A stretch of DNA of 14,865 bases from Proteobacteria bacterium CAG:495. Its GTDB lineage: Bacteria > Pseudomonadota > Alphaproteobacteria > RF32 > CAG-239. Under the pieces are notes generated by a model. That model searched no databases. It was not told the DNA's origin and was given only the letters and a program-made list of their open reading frames with translations. The position numbers and the translations under genes are program-made. The DNA is taken from NCBI GenBank assembly GCA_000432275.1, contig HF995301.1, positions 1 to 14,865 of the forward strand. The letters are read 5' to 3'. Position 1 is the stretch's first letter. Every line of letters begins with the position of its first letter. Shown one piece after another: positions 1 to 7,351 of this stretch.

Positions 1-109
1 TCACACCGTCCTTTGTTAAATAATTAATACCGAAACCCACAGGGTCAGTTCTTATTATAACAAAGAAATAAAAGAAAGTAAATAGATGATTGCACGGTAT
101 AGACCAAAT

Positions 110-139
110 AAAAATAAAACCCCGGAGTTCCGAGGTTTT
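110..139 (-). terminator. Intrinsic terminator of the TPR lipoprotein gene
   Basis: A 10-bp stem (plus-strand 116-125 with 130-139) closes an AGTT/AACT tetraloop. Read on the minus strand it has one G-U wobble and is followed by a U-rich run (ATTTTTATTT) at 115-106. It starts only five bases after the TAA stop of the minus-strand TPR gene, so it is placed to end that transcript. The plus-strand flank also has several Ts after the stem, so some activity in the other direction is possible. Confidence 0.8.
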
Positions 140-143
140 GTTT

Positions 144-1937
144 TTATTCTTTGCTTATGAGCTTAATTTGTTCTTCTATAATGTTTTTATCGTAAGAAAG
201 GGAAGGCTCTTTCTTTATGCCGTTTTCAATTTTGGATTTGACGTCGGATCGGATGAGCTCTCCGCTATCGTCTTTCATGGTCAAGGCATGCTTCCACTGG
301 AAACGCGCTTCGTTTTTACGATCGCCAAACCAGTAGGCATCACCCAGATGGTCGCTGATAACCGCATTCGAGGGTTCTATTTCGGCTGCTTTTTCCAGAT
401 AATCCGTAGCCATGCGGTAATACCCCAGATTATACAATGCCCACCCCAGAGAGTCTGTAATGTTTCCGTCGTTAGGCGCCTGATTGTATGCGTCAACAAT
501 CATGGAAAAGGCTTGGTCTACGTTGCGTCCCTGCTTAATCCAGCTGTATCCGAGGTAGTTCAAAACCAGATAATGATTCTGGCTGAGGGCAAGGGCCGTC
601 TTAAACGCTTTTTCTGCTTTGTTCCATTGGCCGTTTTGTTCATAAGAAATTCCCAGAGCATAATACAAAGCCCAATGCTGACTTTCAATTTTGGGCAGGC
701 GTTTTAACGCTTGCAGATAATATTTAATGGCCTCCTCGGGCTTGTTTTTCATTCTCAGGATATCACCGAGGTCCAGATAAAGCTGATAGTTTCCTGAATC
801 AAGAGCCAGGGATTTTAATAACAGCTCGGCACCGTTGTAATCTTCCATCATCACCAGATTGTTGGCCTTTTTTAACTGTACGGTATAATAGGCTTCTGAG
901 GCTTTGGAAATACTGTCGTAAACTTCGTTGGCATCGGCATACATTTCGCGGCTTTCCAAAATGTCCGCCAATAAAATTTTAGCCAAATCGTATTGCGGAT
1001 TTTGATAAATGGCCATACTGATGAACATATGGGCCAAATCAATGCCTGCCGCGCCTTGGCGCAGTGTGGCGGCAATGCTGAACAACGCTTCTGCTGATCC
1101 GACGTTGGGATTGTTGATAATCGGTTTGGTTGACTTGGCATCGGCCGCGCGAATGTTGCTGCTGAGGTTTTTCAGCATATCGCCGAGGATTTTCTCATCG
1201 TTGTATTTGCCGACTAAGGCCAGGGCCTTGTCTTTTTGTTCGGTGCGAATATAGAAGTTGCTGATAATCTGCAAAGCCCTGAAAGACATTTCCAGCTGCT
1301 CTTCTTCCACAATGACTTCATAATGTTTTTGCGCTTCCCGGTTGCGTCCGAAGTAGTCGTTGATCATACCGGCGTGAAAGTTGTACAAAGCCTTAAAACT
1401 CGGCTCTTTTTTCAAAACCTGAAGCGATTTCAGAGCCTTGTCCGGCTTGTTTTCTCCCGCATAAGACCAAGCTATCAGCAACGGGTTGATGAATTCTTTG
1501 TAAATAGGATTGTCCAGGCTCTTCAGGTCTTTTTGGACTTCGGCGTAACGGCCTTGCTTCATGTCCTGAACCGCCAGAATGACGTAAATGAAATTGTTGT
1601 CGTCGCCGTTTTTTAATGATTCCTGGGCATAGTAAGCCGCTTCATCCACTCTTCCTTTAGAGGCCAGCAGCAAATACAGGCGGCTGACCAGCTCTTTGTT
1701 GTCGGGGTCTATTTTCAGAGCCTGAATGTAGTAATCGGAAGCTTTGTTAAAGTCTTTGCGCAGGTGGGCGACCCGGCCTGCAATATAAGCGCCGTAGGAT
1801 TTTTGCGAGCTTCCCTGCTGGTCGGAACTGTGCACCGGCATGACGGAATTGCTGCTTTTGAGTCCGCCGTTGTTGGAACAAGAACCGAAAAGAGCAATAG
1901 AAATCAAAAGGATGCCTAAAAAACCGAATTTTGCCAT
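144..1937 (-). CDS. TPR-repeat lipoprotein
   Basis: Predicted 597-residue exported protein built almost wholly of tetratricopeptide repeats. The first 20 residues are a lipoprotein-like signal: basic Lys3, a hydrophobic core, then LFGSC with Cys20 as the likely lipidated residue. The -3 position is Phe rather than the usual Leu, so lipidation is likely but not certain. A Ser/Gly-rich linker (about 21-48) leads into a first TPR (about 49-82, with ALKIDPDN), a degenerate helical middle, and a clear run of TPRs at about 380-550 (for example YYLQALKRLP, AYNQAPNDGN, AAEIEPSNA). Such proteins act as scaffolds for protein contacts, here probably in the periplasm at a membrane; the partner is unknown. 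I chose ATG 1937 because AGGA lies 12 nt upstream. An in-frame TTG at 1949 sits directly against that AGGA and is less likely. The gene is divergent from the glycosylase gene. Confidence 0.85.
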   Translation of the reverse strand: MAKFGFLGILLISIALFGSCSNNGGLKSSNSVMPVHSSDQQGSSQKSYGAYIAGRVAHLRKDFNKASDYYIQALKIDPDNKELVSRLYLLLASKGRVDEAAYYAQESLKNGDDNNFIYVILAVQDMKQGRYAEVQKDLKSLDNPIYKEFINPLLIAWSYAGENKPDKALKSLQVLKKEPSFKALYNFHAGMINDYFGRNREAQKHYEVIVEEEQLEMSFRALQIISNFYIRTEQKDKALALVGKYNDEKILGDMLKNLSSNIRAADAKSTKPIINNPNVGSAEALFSIAATLRQGAAGIDLAHMFISMAIYQNPQYDLAKILLADILESREMYADANEVYDSISKASEAYYTVQLKKANNLVMMEDYNGAELLLKSLALDSGNYQLYLDLGDILRMKNKPEEAIKYYLQALKRLPKIESQHWALYYALGISYEQNGQWNKAEKAFKTALALSQNHYLVLNYLGYSWIKQGRNVDQAFSMIVDAYNQAPNDGNITDSLGWALYNLGYYRMATDYLEKAAEIEPSNAVISDHLGDAYWFGDRKNEARFQWKHALTMKDDSGELIRSDVKSKIENGIKKEPSLSYDKNIIEEQIKLISKE

Positions 1938-1971
1938 GAGAATAACCAATCCTAACTTTTACCGACTTTTT

Positions 1972-1999
1972 ATATTAGTCAATTTTTCAAATCATACAA
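1972..1999 (-). promoter_or_regulatory. Candidate promoter for the TPR lipoprotein gene
   Basis: On the minus strand, TTGTAT (1999-1994) and TAATAT (1977-1972) are separated by 16 nt inside the AT-rich 99-bp gap between divergent genes. The -35 match is weak and the region is so AT-rich that chance matches are expected. On the plus strand TATTAT at 2014-2019 could be a -10 for the glycosylase gene, but no convincing -35 accompanies it. Confidence 0.3.
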
Positions 2000-2036
2000 T
2001 AGCCTTTTAAATATATTATTAAATTTGTGTAAATAA

Positions 2037-2909
2037 ATGTTTTATCTTGCAAAATATGAGAATTCGTCTAACTTAAAACCTATGGTAAACGAAGCAGATT
2101 CAGTAGAGCAAGTTCTTGAGTGGTATATTTGCGCCGGGGTTGAGGAAACCTGCGGCGACGTTCCGTTTGCAATGGCTCCGGCGGAAAAGGCTGTCGTGCC
2201 CAAGCCGGTGGCTTCGGTTTTGTCTGCTTTGGTGAAAAAGCCTGCCGAGCCGGCGCCGGTACGTCAGGCTACGACCGGGCTTGCACAGGCGACGCTGAAT
2301 GCCACGCAGAACGCCAAGGACTTATGTGCGTCGATTGATTCTTTGGATGAGCTTCGTAAAGCGGTTGAAAATTTTGACGGTTGTGCGCTTAAGCTGACAG
2401 CCTCCCATACCGTATTCGGCGACGGCAATCCGCAGGCGAGGGTCGTGTTTATCGGAGAAGCGCCGGGAGCGGACGAAGATCGCATCGGCGTTCCTTTCGT
2501 CGGTCGCAGCGGCCATCTGCTTGATAAAATGCTGGCAGCCGTCCATATGGACCGCACGCAGTATTACATCACCAATATTCTGCCTTGGCGTCCGCCCGGA
2601 AACCGTACGCCGCTGGATTCGGAAATCGCCGTTTGTCTGCCCTTTCTGAAAAGACAGCTGGATATCATTAACCCTGATTTTATCTTTACCTTGGGCGGCA
2701 GTGCGGCCAATGCTTTGCTGGATACGGCTGATTCCATATCCAAAATGCGCGGAAGATGGATGGAATATACCAAATCAAACGGACAAAAAGCCATGGTGCT
2801 TGCCAGCTTTCACCCGGCCTATCTGTTGCGCACGCCGGGACAAAAAGCCAAGGCCTGGTCCGACGTCCTGCGCCTTTACAAACAGATGAACAGTGAAAAA
2901 GAGTCTTAG
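2037..2909 (+). CDS. Uracil-DNA glycosylase, family 4-like
   Basis: DNA repair enzyme of the uracil-DNA glycosylase superfamily, which cuts uracil out of DNA to start base-excision repair. The catalytic core begins near residue 115. Motif A is GEAPG at 140-144 followed by DEDRIGVPFVG, and motif B is HPAYLLR with His259. RPPGNRTP (about 185-192) is also typical. Classical family-4 enzymes hold a 4Fe-4S cluster with four Cys in the order CxxC, KCRPP and IC. Here only the second (Cys116) and the last (Cys200) are kept; the third is Trp184 and the first position is Phe. From memory, alphaproteobacterial homologues share this change. The N-terminal 45 residues carry a helical segment (VEQVLEWYICAGV), then an Ala/Pro/Lys-rich linker (about 45-95). 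No Shine-Dalgarno precedes ATG 2037 or the alternative ATG at 2082, so the first 15 residues are uncertain. Confidence 0.9.
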   Translation: MFYLAKYENSSNLKPMVNEADSVEQVLEWYICAGVEETCGDVPFAMAPAEKAVVPKPVASVLSALVKKPAEPAPVRQATTGLAQATLNATQNAKDLCASIDSLDELRKAVENFDGCALKLTASHTVFGDGNPQARVVFIGEAPGADEDRIGVPFVGRSGHLLDKMLAAVHMDRTQYYITNILPWRPPGNRTPLDSEIAVCLPFLKRQLDIINPDFIFTLGGSAANALLDTADSISKMRGRWMEYTKSNGQKAMVLASFHPAYLLRTPGQKAKAWSDVLRLYKQMNSEKES

Positions 2910-2934
2910 TTGTTATCAATTCTTTCACTATTTA

Positions 2935-2963
2935 TTGGTATTTTATAAAAATAAAGTTATTAT
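2935..2963 (+). promoter_or_regulatory. Candidate promoter for the exported-protein/transglycosylase cluster
   Basis: TTGGTA (2935-2940) and TATTAT (2958-2963) are spaced by 17 nt, giving 4/6 and 5/6 matches to the sigma-70 consensus. They lie in the AT-rich 98-bp gap after the glycosylase stop and about 45 nt before the next start. No terminator was seen after the glycosylase gene, so read-through may also feed the cluster. Confidence 0.4.
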
Positions 2964-3007
2964 TGTTGAAAATTAAAAATTTTGAAATTCAATTTAAGGG
3001 AAGTAAA

Positions 3008-3781
3008 ATGAATAGAACAAAAAAAGTGTTAGTTCAGTGCTTAAGCGTTGGTTTGGCTTCTTATATCGGAGCGGCGCATGCTGCTGACAATGCCGTTTTA
3101 TTTAAGATTCACGATATCAATCCGATAAAAAATTCTGACGGCATCGTAACCTCCTGCGACTTGGGAGCGACTTTCTTCAACCGTACCGGCAGTGAGGTAA
3201 CTAATGCGACCTTGAATTTGGTATGGCCTGACGATGTCGTGTCCGATACGATAGAGCAGGAACAGCGCGCAGAAAAAGAGGCTATTCGTCTCAGCCGCCG
3301 CAATGTTTCCCGTTATTCTACTTCGGATTATAATGATAAAAGCGTTTCCTTAAACCTTAAGCTGCCGCCGTTAAAGCCTTATCAGCAGGTGACTATGCGC
3401 ACCAAGGTCAATACCGATCGTTGCTTCCTGTTGTTGAATGACGTTGAAATCAACGTCTCCAATTGTACTACCGGCGGTTCGGGAGCAACCGCAACCGGAG
3501 GCCGGGGCAGCAATGCCTGCGGCGATATCTTCCGATTCGTCTCGGTCAGCAATCCTGAATATTATACCGAGTTCAGCGCCGTTTCCATGCAGGAAATTCA
3601 GACCCAGGAACAAACTCAGGCCGAAAAGGAAAAATCCGAGGTCAACCGTTTGTTTACGGAAACCATTGACGCCATCAATGAATTGGCCAACAGCTTCAAA
3701 GACATTGACGACGGCCACACCGGCGGCAATGGCGACGCTAATCCCCCATCAGCCGATTCTAATCCCGGAAAACAGGGCTAA
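3008..3781 (+). CDS. Exported four-cysteine protein, paralogue A
   Basis: Predicted 257-residue exported protein of unknown function. I start it at ATG 3008, behind AAGGGAAG, because that gives a clean Sec signal peptide (MNRTKK, a hydrophobic core, then AAHA with cleavage before ADN). The frame is open 15 codons further up, but that would spoil the signal. After Cys50 comes a beta-like stretch ending in LNLVWP (Trp73), then a charged insert rich in Glu/Arg/Ser (about 75-112), then Cys139, Cys153, a Gly-rich loop and Cys171. The C-terminal third is a Gln/Glu/Lys-rich helix that may form a coiled coil (about 195-245) and a Gly/Pro/Asn tail. The Cys50-to-WP segment and the Cys139-Cys153 spacing match the next gene exactly, so the two are paralogues. 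First gene of a close set with the transglycosylase. No known domain recognised. Confidence 0.85.
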   Translation: MNRTKKVLVQCLSVGLASYIGAAHAADNAVLFKIHDINPIKNSDGIVTSCDLGATFFNRTGSEVTNATLNLVWPDDVVSDTIEQEQRAEKEAIRLSRRNVSRYSTSDYNDKSVSLNLKLPPLKPYQQVTMRTKVNTDRCFLLLNDVEINVSNCTTGGSGATATGGRGSNACGDIFRFVSVSNPEYYTEFSAVSMQEIQTQEQTQAEKEKSEVNRLFTETIDAINELANSFKDIDDGHTGGNGDANPPSADSNPGKQG

Positions 3782-3806
3782 CCTTACCTGAATAAGGAGA
3801 AAACGC

Positions 3807-4526
3807 GTGAAGTACAGTCAGCTTTTAACATCAGCCGCCGTTGCTGTCTTTGCAGCAGGTTCGGCTTTTGCCCAGTCGTTCGGACCGTCTGCAGGAGTGA
3901 CTTCCCAACCTGCAGTGCAGGATGTTAAGCTGCCGTCTGCCGTGCAAACTTCACCGGAACGCCTCATTGCACCGGCGGTGCCTGCCGTTAATGATAAGGT
4001 TTCAATCCAAAGCGGTCTGAAACCGGCTCCCCGGACTGCCGGAAACAAAGGCAAAAATGCCGGTGAAGACATCTTTATGCCTCAGGACACGCCGTTGATT
4101 TTGTTTACCAAAACGACTGACGGCTCCAAACGCGGCTATGTCTCGATGAACGCTGTCGACGACAAGGGAAATCCGGTTCGCTCGTCTTCTCAGATTTTTC
4201 TTTATTATACGGATTTTCGCATAGACCGTTCCATTGGCGGCCAATCAACCTGCGATGTCCGTTTTTTTGTTAATACCAATCTCAACAGCCGTCTGATTAA
4301 TTTGGACGTTAAGCTGGTTTGGCCGGGTATGACGACCAACTTGTCCTTTGTAGACGTTCCGCCGAATTCTCCGACTTATTTTGACTACGCTTTGGTCGGT
4401 GACGGCTGCTATACGATGGATAAAATGCCTAATATTGTTGTTAACCGTTGCCGCGTTAAAGGTATGAGCTCGGCCGAGTGTGCATCCAAAATTACGTGGC
4501 TGCGTGCAATACGGAAGAATAACTAG
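3807..4526 (+). CDS. Exported four-cysteine protein, paralogue B
   Basis: Predicted 239-residue exported protein of unknown function. It starts at GTG 3807, seven bases after a strong AAGGAG (3794-3799), and opens with a Sec signal peptide ending in SAFA before QSF. A Pro/Ala/Val-rich, probably disordered stretch follows (about 25-85), then a compact C-terminal domain with Cys149, Cys201, Cys215 and Cys225. From Cys149 to the WP motif (Trp172) it is 25 residues with no gap against paralogue A, ending in KLVWP, and Cys201-Cys215 has the same spacing as Cys139-Cys153 there. Paralogue A has an extra charged insert of about 37 residues and a longer last loop. Even cysteine number and export suggest disulfides. 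It lies 25 bp after paralogue A, and its stop touches the start of the transglycosylase gene, so the three are probably co-translated. Confidence 0.85.
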   Translation: MKYSQLLTSAAVAVFAAGSAFAQSFGPSAGVTSQPAVQDVKLPSAVQTSPERLIAPAVPAVNDKVSIQSGLKPAPRTAGNKGKNAGEDIFMPQDTPLILFTKTTDGSKRGYVSMNAVDDKGNPVRSSSQIFLYYTDFRIDRSIGGQSTCDVRFFVNTNLNSRLINLDVKLVWPGMTTNLSFVDVPPNSPTYFDYALVGDGCYTMDKMPNIVVNRCRVKGMSSAECASKITWLRAIRKNN

Positions 4527-6278
4527 GTGTTAAAAAAGTTTTTTTTCATCGCTGTTGTTTTGGCGCAGTGTGTTTTTTCTGCACCGCTTAAGGCTACCGA
4601 AAGCTGTCTGATAAACGTCATCAATCCGACAACCTATAACAAGATACTGGATTACCTGCTCATCAGCAGGGATGACGTTTCGCTGTATAAAAAAATTTTT
4701 CGGGCGATTGATGCCGAAGATTTTAAAACCGCAGACAAATTGGTCGGCAAACTGGAAAACAATATCATTCTTGGTCATGCTCTGGCCGAAAAATATCTGA
4801 GTCGCGGTTACAAAGCCTCTTATGACGAATTAAAGGACTGGCTGGCAAAATATTATGACCATCCTCAGGCTAACCGGATTTATAACCTTGCGGTCCGTAA
4901 GGGTGGCGCCGCCGGACTGACCAAACCCAAAAAAGTATCGGAGGCTGCGTTTATCAGCGGCTGGGACAATAAGGATATCGAAAAGCGCACGCCGGCGGAA
5001 AAGGAATACCTCCGCCGTCAGGTGGCAAAGTTTCGCAAAGCGATGAACCGCGGAAAAACTAAAATGGCGCGTCTTGTATTGGAGCAAAAGCGTTTTCGTA
5101 TGCTTGCTCCGGATAAATACTGGGACGATATGGCTGCAACTCTGGCAATGAAGTATTTTGTAGACAATTATAATCAATTGGCATGGCAATGGGGCGTCAA
5201 AGCGTCACGCCGCCGGACCTCCGGAACCGCAGCCTGGGTGGCCGGGCTGTCGGCATGGCGGATGAAACATTATAAAGATGCCGCCTCTTATTTCTCCCGG
5301 CTTGCCAAATCGAAAAATTCCGACGAGTGGCTGGTCTCGGCCGGCGGCTATTGGGGATATCGTGCCTATAGCCGGTTGAATCAGCCGAAACAGGCGCGCC
5401 AAATGCTCAAACTGGCTTCGGGGTATAAACATACTTTTTACGGCATCTTGGCCGGCTATCAGCTGGGGCTGCCGATGAACTATAATTGGGATGCCGTGGC
5501 TTATCTGAATAACTTTGACAGCTACGATTATGTTTACGAGCTGCTGGCTTCTCCCTCAATCCGACGCGCAGTTATCCTGATTCATGCCAAAAAGGAGAAT
5601 CTGGCTGAAGACGAATTGCGCCACGGCTATAATGATATGAGCGAAAAACAGCAGGAAGCGACGATTTATATTGCCAATCAGTTTCAGATGCACGCTCTGG
5701 CTATTTATGCCTGCAACAATTCTAAGGATATCGGCAGCGAAAAGTCTTATGACGGCGTTGCTTATCCGATTCCGTCCTGGGTTCCCGCCAGCGGCTGGAA
5801 AGTTGACAAGGCCTTGGTTCTGGCTTTGGCTCGTCAGGAGTCGTCTTTTCGTCCCGAGGCTCAGAGTCCGGCAGGAGCCCGCGGCCTGATGCAGCTGATG
5901 CCCAACACCGCTTATCATATCACCAAAGATGTCAGCATCAAACAGGATAAAAACCGTTTGCTCCGGGCGGATTACAATTTGGAACTGGGACAAAAATATG
6001 TTGATTACCTCATGGCCAAACCGATTGTGGACGGCAATCTTTTTTATATGATGACCGCTTATAACGCCGGTCCCGGAAACCTTGCCAAATGGAAAAAAAA
6101 TACCCGCTACGGGAATGATTCGCTTCTTTTCATTGAGGCAATACCCTCCTCGGAAACCCGGATATATATAGAACGCGTAACCGCCAATTACTGGATTTAC
6201 AATGCGCGTTTCGGTATGGTGAATCCAACCCTGCAACAAGTTGCCGAGGGAAAGTGGCCGGTAATTTCGCGTGACTGA
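4527..6278 (+). CDS. slt: Soluble lytic transglycosylase (Slt70-like)
   Basis: Exported 583-residue enzyme that cleaves the MurNAc-GlcNAc bond of peptidoglycan with formation of 1,6-anhydro-MurNAc. A signal peptide covers about the first 19-24 residues (MLKKFFF then a hydrophobic core). Residues about 45-400 are helical and repeat-like (WVAGLSAWRMKHYKDAASYF, WGYRAYSRL), as in the ring-shaped part of Slt70. The catalytic domain is at about 425-575: ARQESSF with catalytic Glu438, GARGLMQLMP, AYNAGPG (511-517) and ETRIYIERV. Size and order fit family 1A. The start is GTG 4527, immediately after the TAG of paralogue B; GGAAG (4513-4517) inside that gene serves as ribosome site. The close link to two exported cysteine proteins suggests they act on or near the same cell-wall site, which is inference. 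Confidence 0.92.
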   Translation: MLKKFFFIAVVLAQCVFSAPLKATESCLINVINPTTYNKILDYLLISRDDVSLYKKIFRAIDAEDFKTADKLVGKLENNIILGHALAEKYLSRGYKASYDELKDWLAKYYDHPQANRIYNLAVRKGGAAGLTKPKKVSEAAFISGWDNKDIEKRTPAEKEYLRRQVAKFRKAMNRGKTKMARLVLEQKRFRMLAPDKYWDDMAATLAMKYFVDNYNQLAWQWGVKASRRRTSGTAAWVAGLSAWRMKHYKDAASYFSRLAKSKNSDEWLVSAGGYWGYRAYSRLNQPKQARQMLKLASGYKHTFYGILAGYQLGLPMNYNWDAVAYLNNFDSYDYVYELLASPSIRRAVILIHAKKENLAEDELRHGYNDMSEKQQEATIYIANQFQMHALAIYACNNSKDIGSEKSYDGVAYPIPSWVPASGWKVDKALVLALARQESSFRPEAQSPAGARGLMQLMPNTAYHITKDVSIKQDKNRLLRADYNLELGQKYVDYLMAKPIVDGNLFYMMTAYNAGPGNLAKWKKNTRYGNDSLLFIEAIPSSETRIYIERVTANYWIYNARFGMVNPTLQQVAEGKWPVISRD

Positions 6279-6369
6279 GAATTTGCAGTCTTTCTTGTTG
6301 AAAAGGGTTTTCCTCCGCTTATATCTATAATCAGTCTTATCTGTTTGTTTGTAGTTTAAGGGGGAACCT

Positions 6370-6702
6370 ATGGAATTGTATTTGTTTTTATCTTTTGTTT
6401 TGCTCTATGTTTTAACGGCGTTTTTTGTAAAAAAGAATGTCCAGCACAAAATCTGGACATTCGCTTTTATCATCGCCTTTGTCATAACCTCTCTTTCCAT
6501 CGGCTTCCTGCGGGTAAACCAGCAGGATGTCATGATGTCGGCCAGCCAGTTGAACTGGTATTATATGCTTTACCTTTTCGGTTCGATGTCTGTCGTTCTC
6601 GGGGCCATCAATTTGTGGATGTACCGCAAACCCATGTGGCAGATTTTGTTCGGAAGAGCCGAAGATGAAGAGGATGAGGACGAAATCTATACCGACAAAT
6701 AA
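6370..6702 (+). CDS. Small three-helix membrane protein with acidic tail
   Basis: Predicted 110-residue inner-membrane protein of unknown function. Three hydrophobic segments are visible at about 2-20, 28-47 and 62-85, then a cytoplasmic-type tail with RKPMW and a very acidic run (AEDEEDEDE) before the end. ATG 6370 has a strong AAGGGGGAA five to six bases upstream. It lies 91 bp after the transglycosylase, so it may be a separate unit or the last gene of that cluster. Its TAA stop directly abuts the stop of the opposite-strand gene, with no base between them and no space for a dedicated terminator. No family recognised. Confidence 0.8.
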   Translation: MELYLFLSFVLLYVLTAFFVKKNVQHKIWTFAFIIAFVITSLSIGFLRVNQQDVMMSASQLNWYYMLYLFGSMSVVLGAINLWMYRKPMWQILFGRAEDEEDEDEIYTDK

Positions 6703-7257
6703 CTACCACAAATTCAGGTTTTTCGCCAATTGGCGCCCCAAGCCGTTCAACCATTGCCAAAAGCCTGAAGAATATGCCGGGTTATCCGAAACACGGGCCG
6801 GGGCGGTATAATTTTCAATTTTGCCGTCCCAGCTTTGCGGATAACGAAAATTAAATTCTTCCGGGCTTATTCCCAGCAGTTTATAAATGTTTTCCGCACC
6901 TTCTTTTTTATTGTCGCTGCCGTGAATAAAGTTGTTTCCGCCAAACCAGTCGCGGTAACGGTATTTCGCCTGAAGCATATTTAAATTGTTGCCGGCGTCA
7001 TTATAACGGGGATGTTTGTCCCGAACGACCGCGATTAAAAATTTGCCGCATCCGCATTTCTTTTCCTTATGGCAGCCCCGAGGCAGGTTCTTTCCGTAAA
7101 AATCGGCCAGTCGGACGGCAAACTCTTGTTTGGGCCAATACATTTCAAATACTTTTTTTATCTCAAATTCGGTACTGATGTCACGAAGGATGGGAACGCT
7201 CAGATAACGCCCTTTTTCCCAAATGATAAATACGCCGGTTTCTTGTTTGTCAGTCAT
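6703..7257 (-). CDS. Divergent nucleoside-diphosphate-kinase-fold protein (putative)
   Basis: 184-residue cytoplasmic protein not assignable to a standard family by name, but its order of elements matches nucleoside diphosphate kinase (NDK). A short strand (VFIIW, 9-13) stands where NDK has its KPD strand, although the KPDG lysine motif is absent. MYWPKQEFAVRLADFYGKNLP (39-59) resembles the NDK helix around HY...RPFF..LV..M..GP. KFLIAVV (72-78) fits the next strand. RDWFGGNNFIHGSD (102-115) matches RGD...GRN.IHGSD, with His112 at the site of the catalytic phospho-histidine and Asn109 at -3. EGAENIYKLLGISPEEF matches the following NDK helix. An insert with Cys62, His63, Cys68 and Cys70 could bind metal. 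A C-terminal extension of about 35 residues ends the protein. AAGGA lies eight bases upstream of ATG 7257. Kinase activity is doubtful without the lysine motif; this assignment comes from eye alignment only. Confidence 0.6.
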   Translation of the reverse strand: MTDKQETGVFIIWEKGRYLSVPILRDISTEFEIKKVFEMYWPKQEFAVRLADFYGKNLPRGCHKEKKCGCGKFLIAVVRDKHPRYNDAGNNLNMLQAKYRYRDWFGGNNFIHGSDNKKEGAENIYKLLGISPEEFNFRYPQSWDGKIENYTAPARVSDNPAYSSGFWQWLNGLGRQLAKNLNLW

Positions 7258-7351
7258 ATCAGTTTCCTTAAAATATCAATTGCTTATAACAATTAACGTT
7301 CCGACTCAAGACAGACGGATGAAGTTAACTGCTGCTCAAAATTAAAGAAAA

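Noticed and set aside
90..707. Plus-strand open frame of 205 codons over the TPR gene
   Set aside because: It lies antisense to the C-terminal TPR region, has no ribosome site and gives no sensible domain. The minus-strand frame has a signal, repeats and a terminator.
3481..3515. Gly-rich stretch in paralogue A as a repeat element
   Set aside because: It is an ordinary low-complexity loop between Cys153 and Cys171; no DNA repeat unit is evident.
5556..6239. Minus-strand open frame of 227 codons over the transglycosylase domain
   Set aside because: It is a shadow of the well-conserved catalytic domain on the other strand.
6273..6300. Possible terminator overlapping the transglycosylase stop (GACTG/CAGTC then TTTCTTGTT)
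   Set aside because: The stem is only 5 bp with an eight-base loop and the T tract is broken; too weak to call.
6304..6331. TATAAT at 6326-6331 as a promoter for the 110-residue membrane protein
   Set aside because: No -35 element lies at an acceptable distance; TTGAAA at 6298 is 22 nt away, so only a weak shifted -10 (TATATC) would fit.
6724..6735. Perfect 12-bp palindrome CGCCAATTGGCG
   Set aside because: It lies inside the coding end of the NDK-like gene, has no partner site and may be chance.
7258..7351. AATTG/CAATT inverted repeat upstream of the NDK-like gene
   Set aside because: Only five base pairs in AT-rich DNA and no clear promoter beside it.
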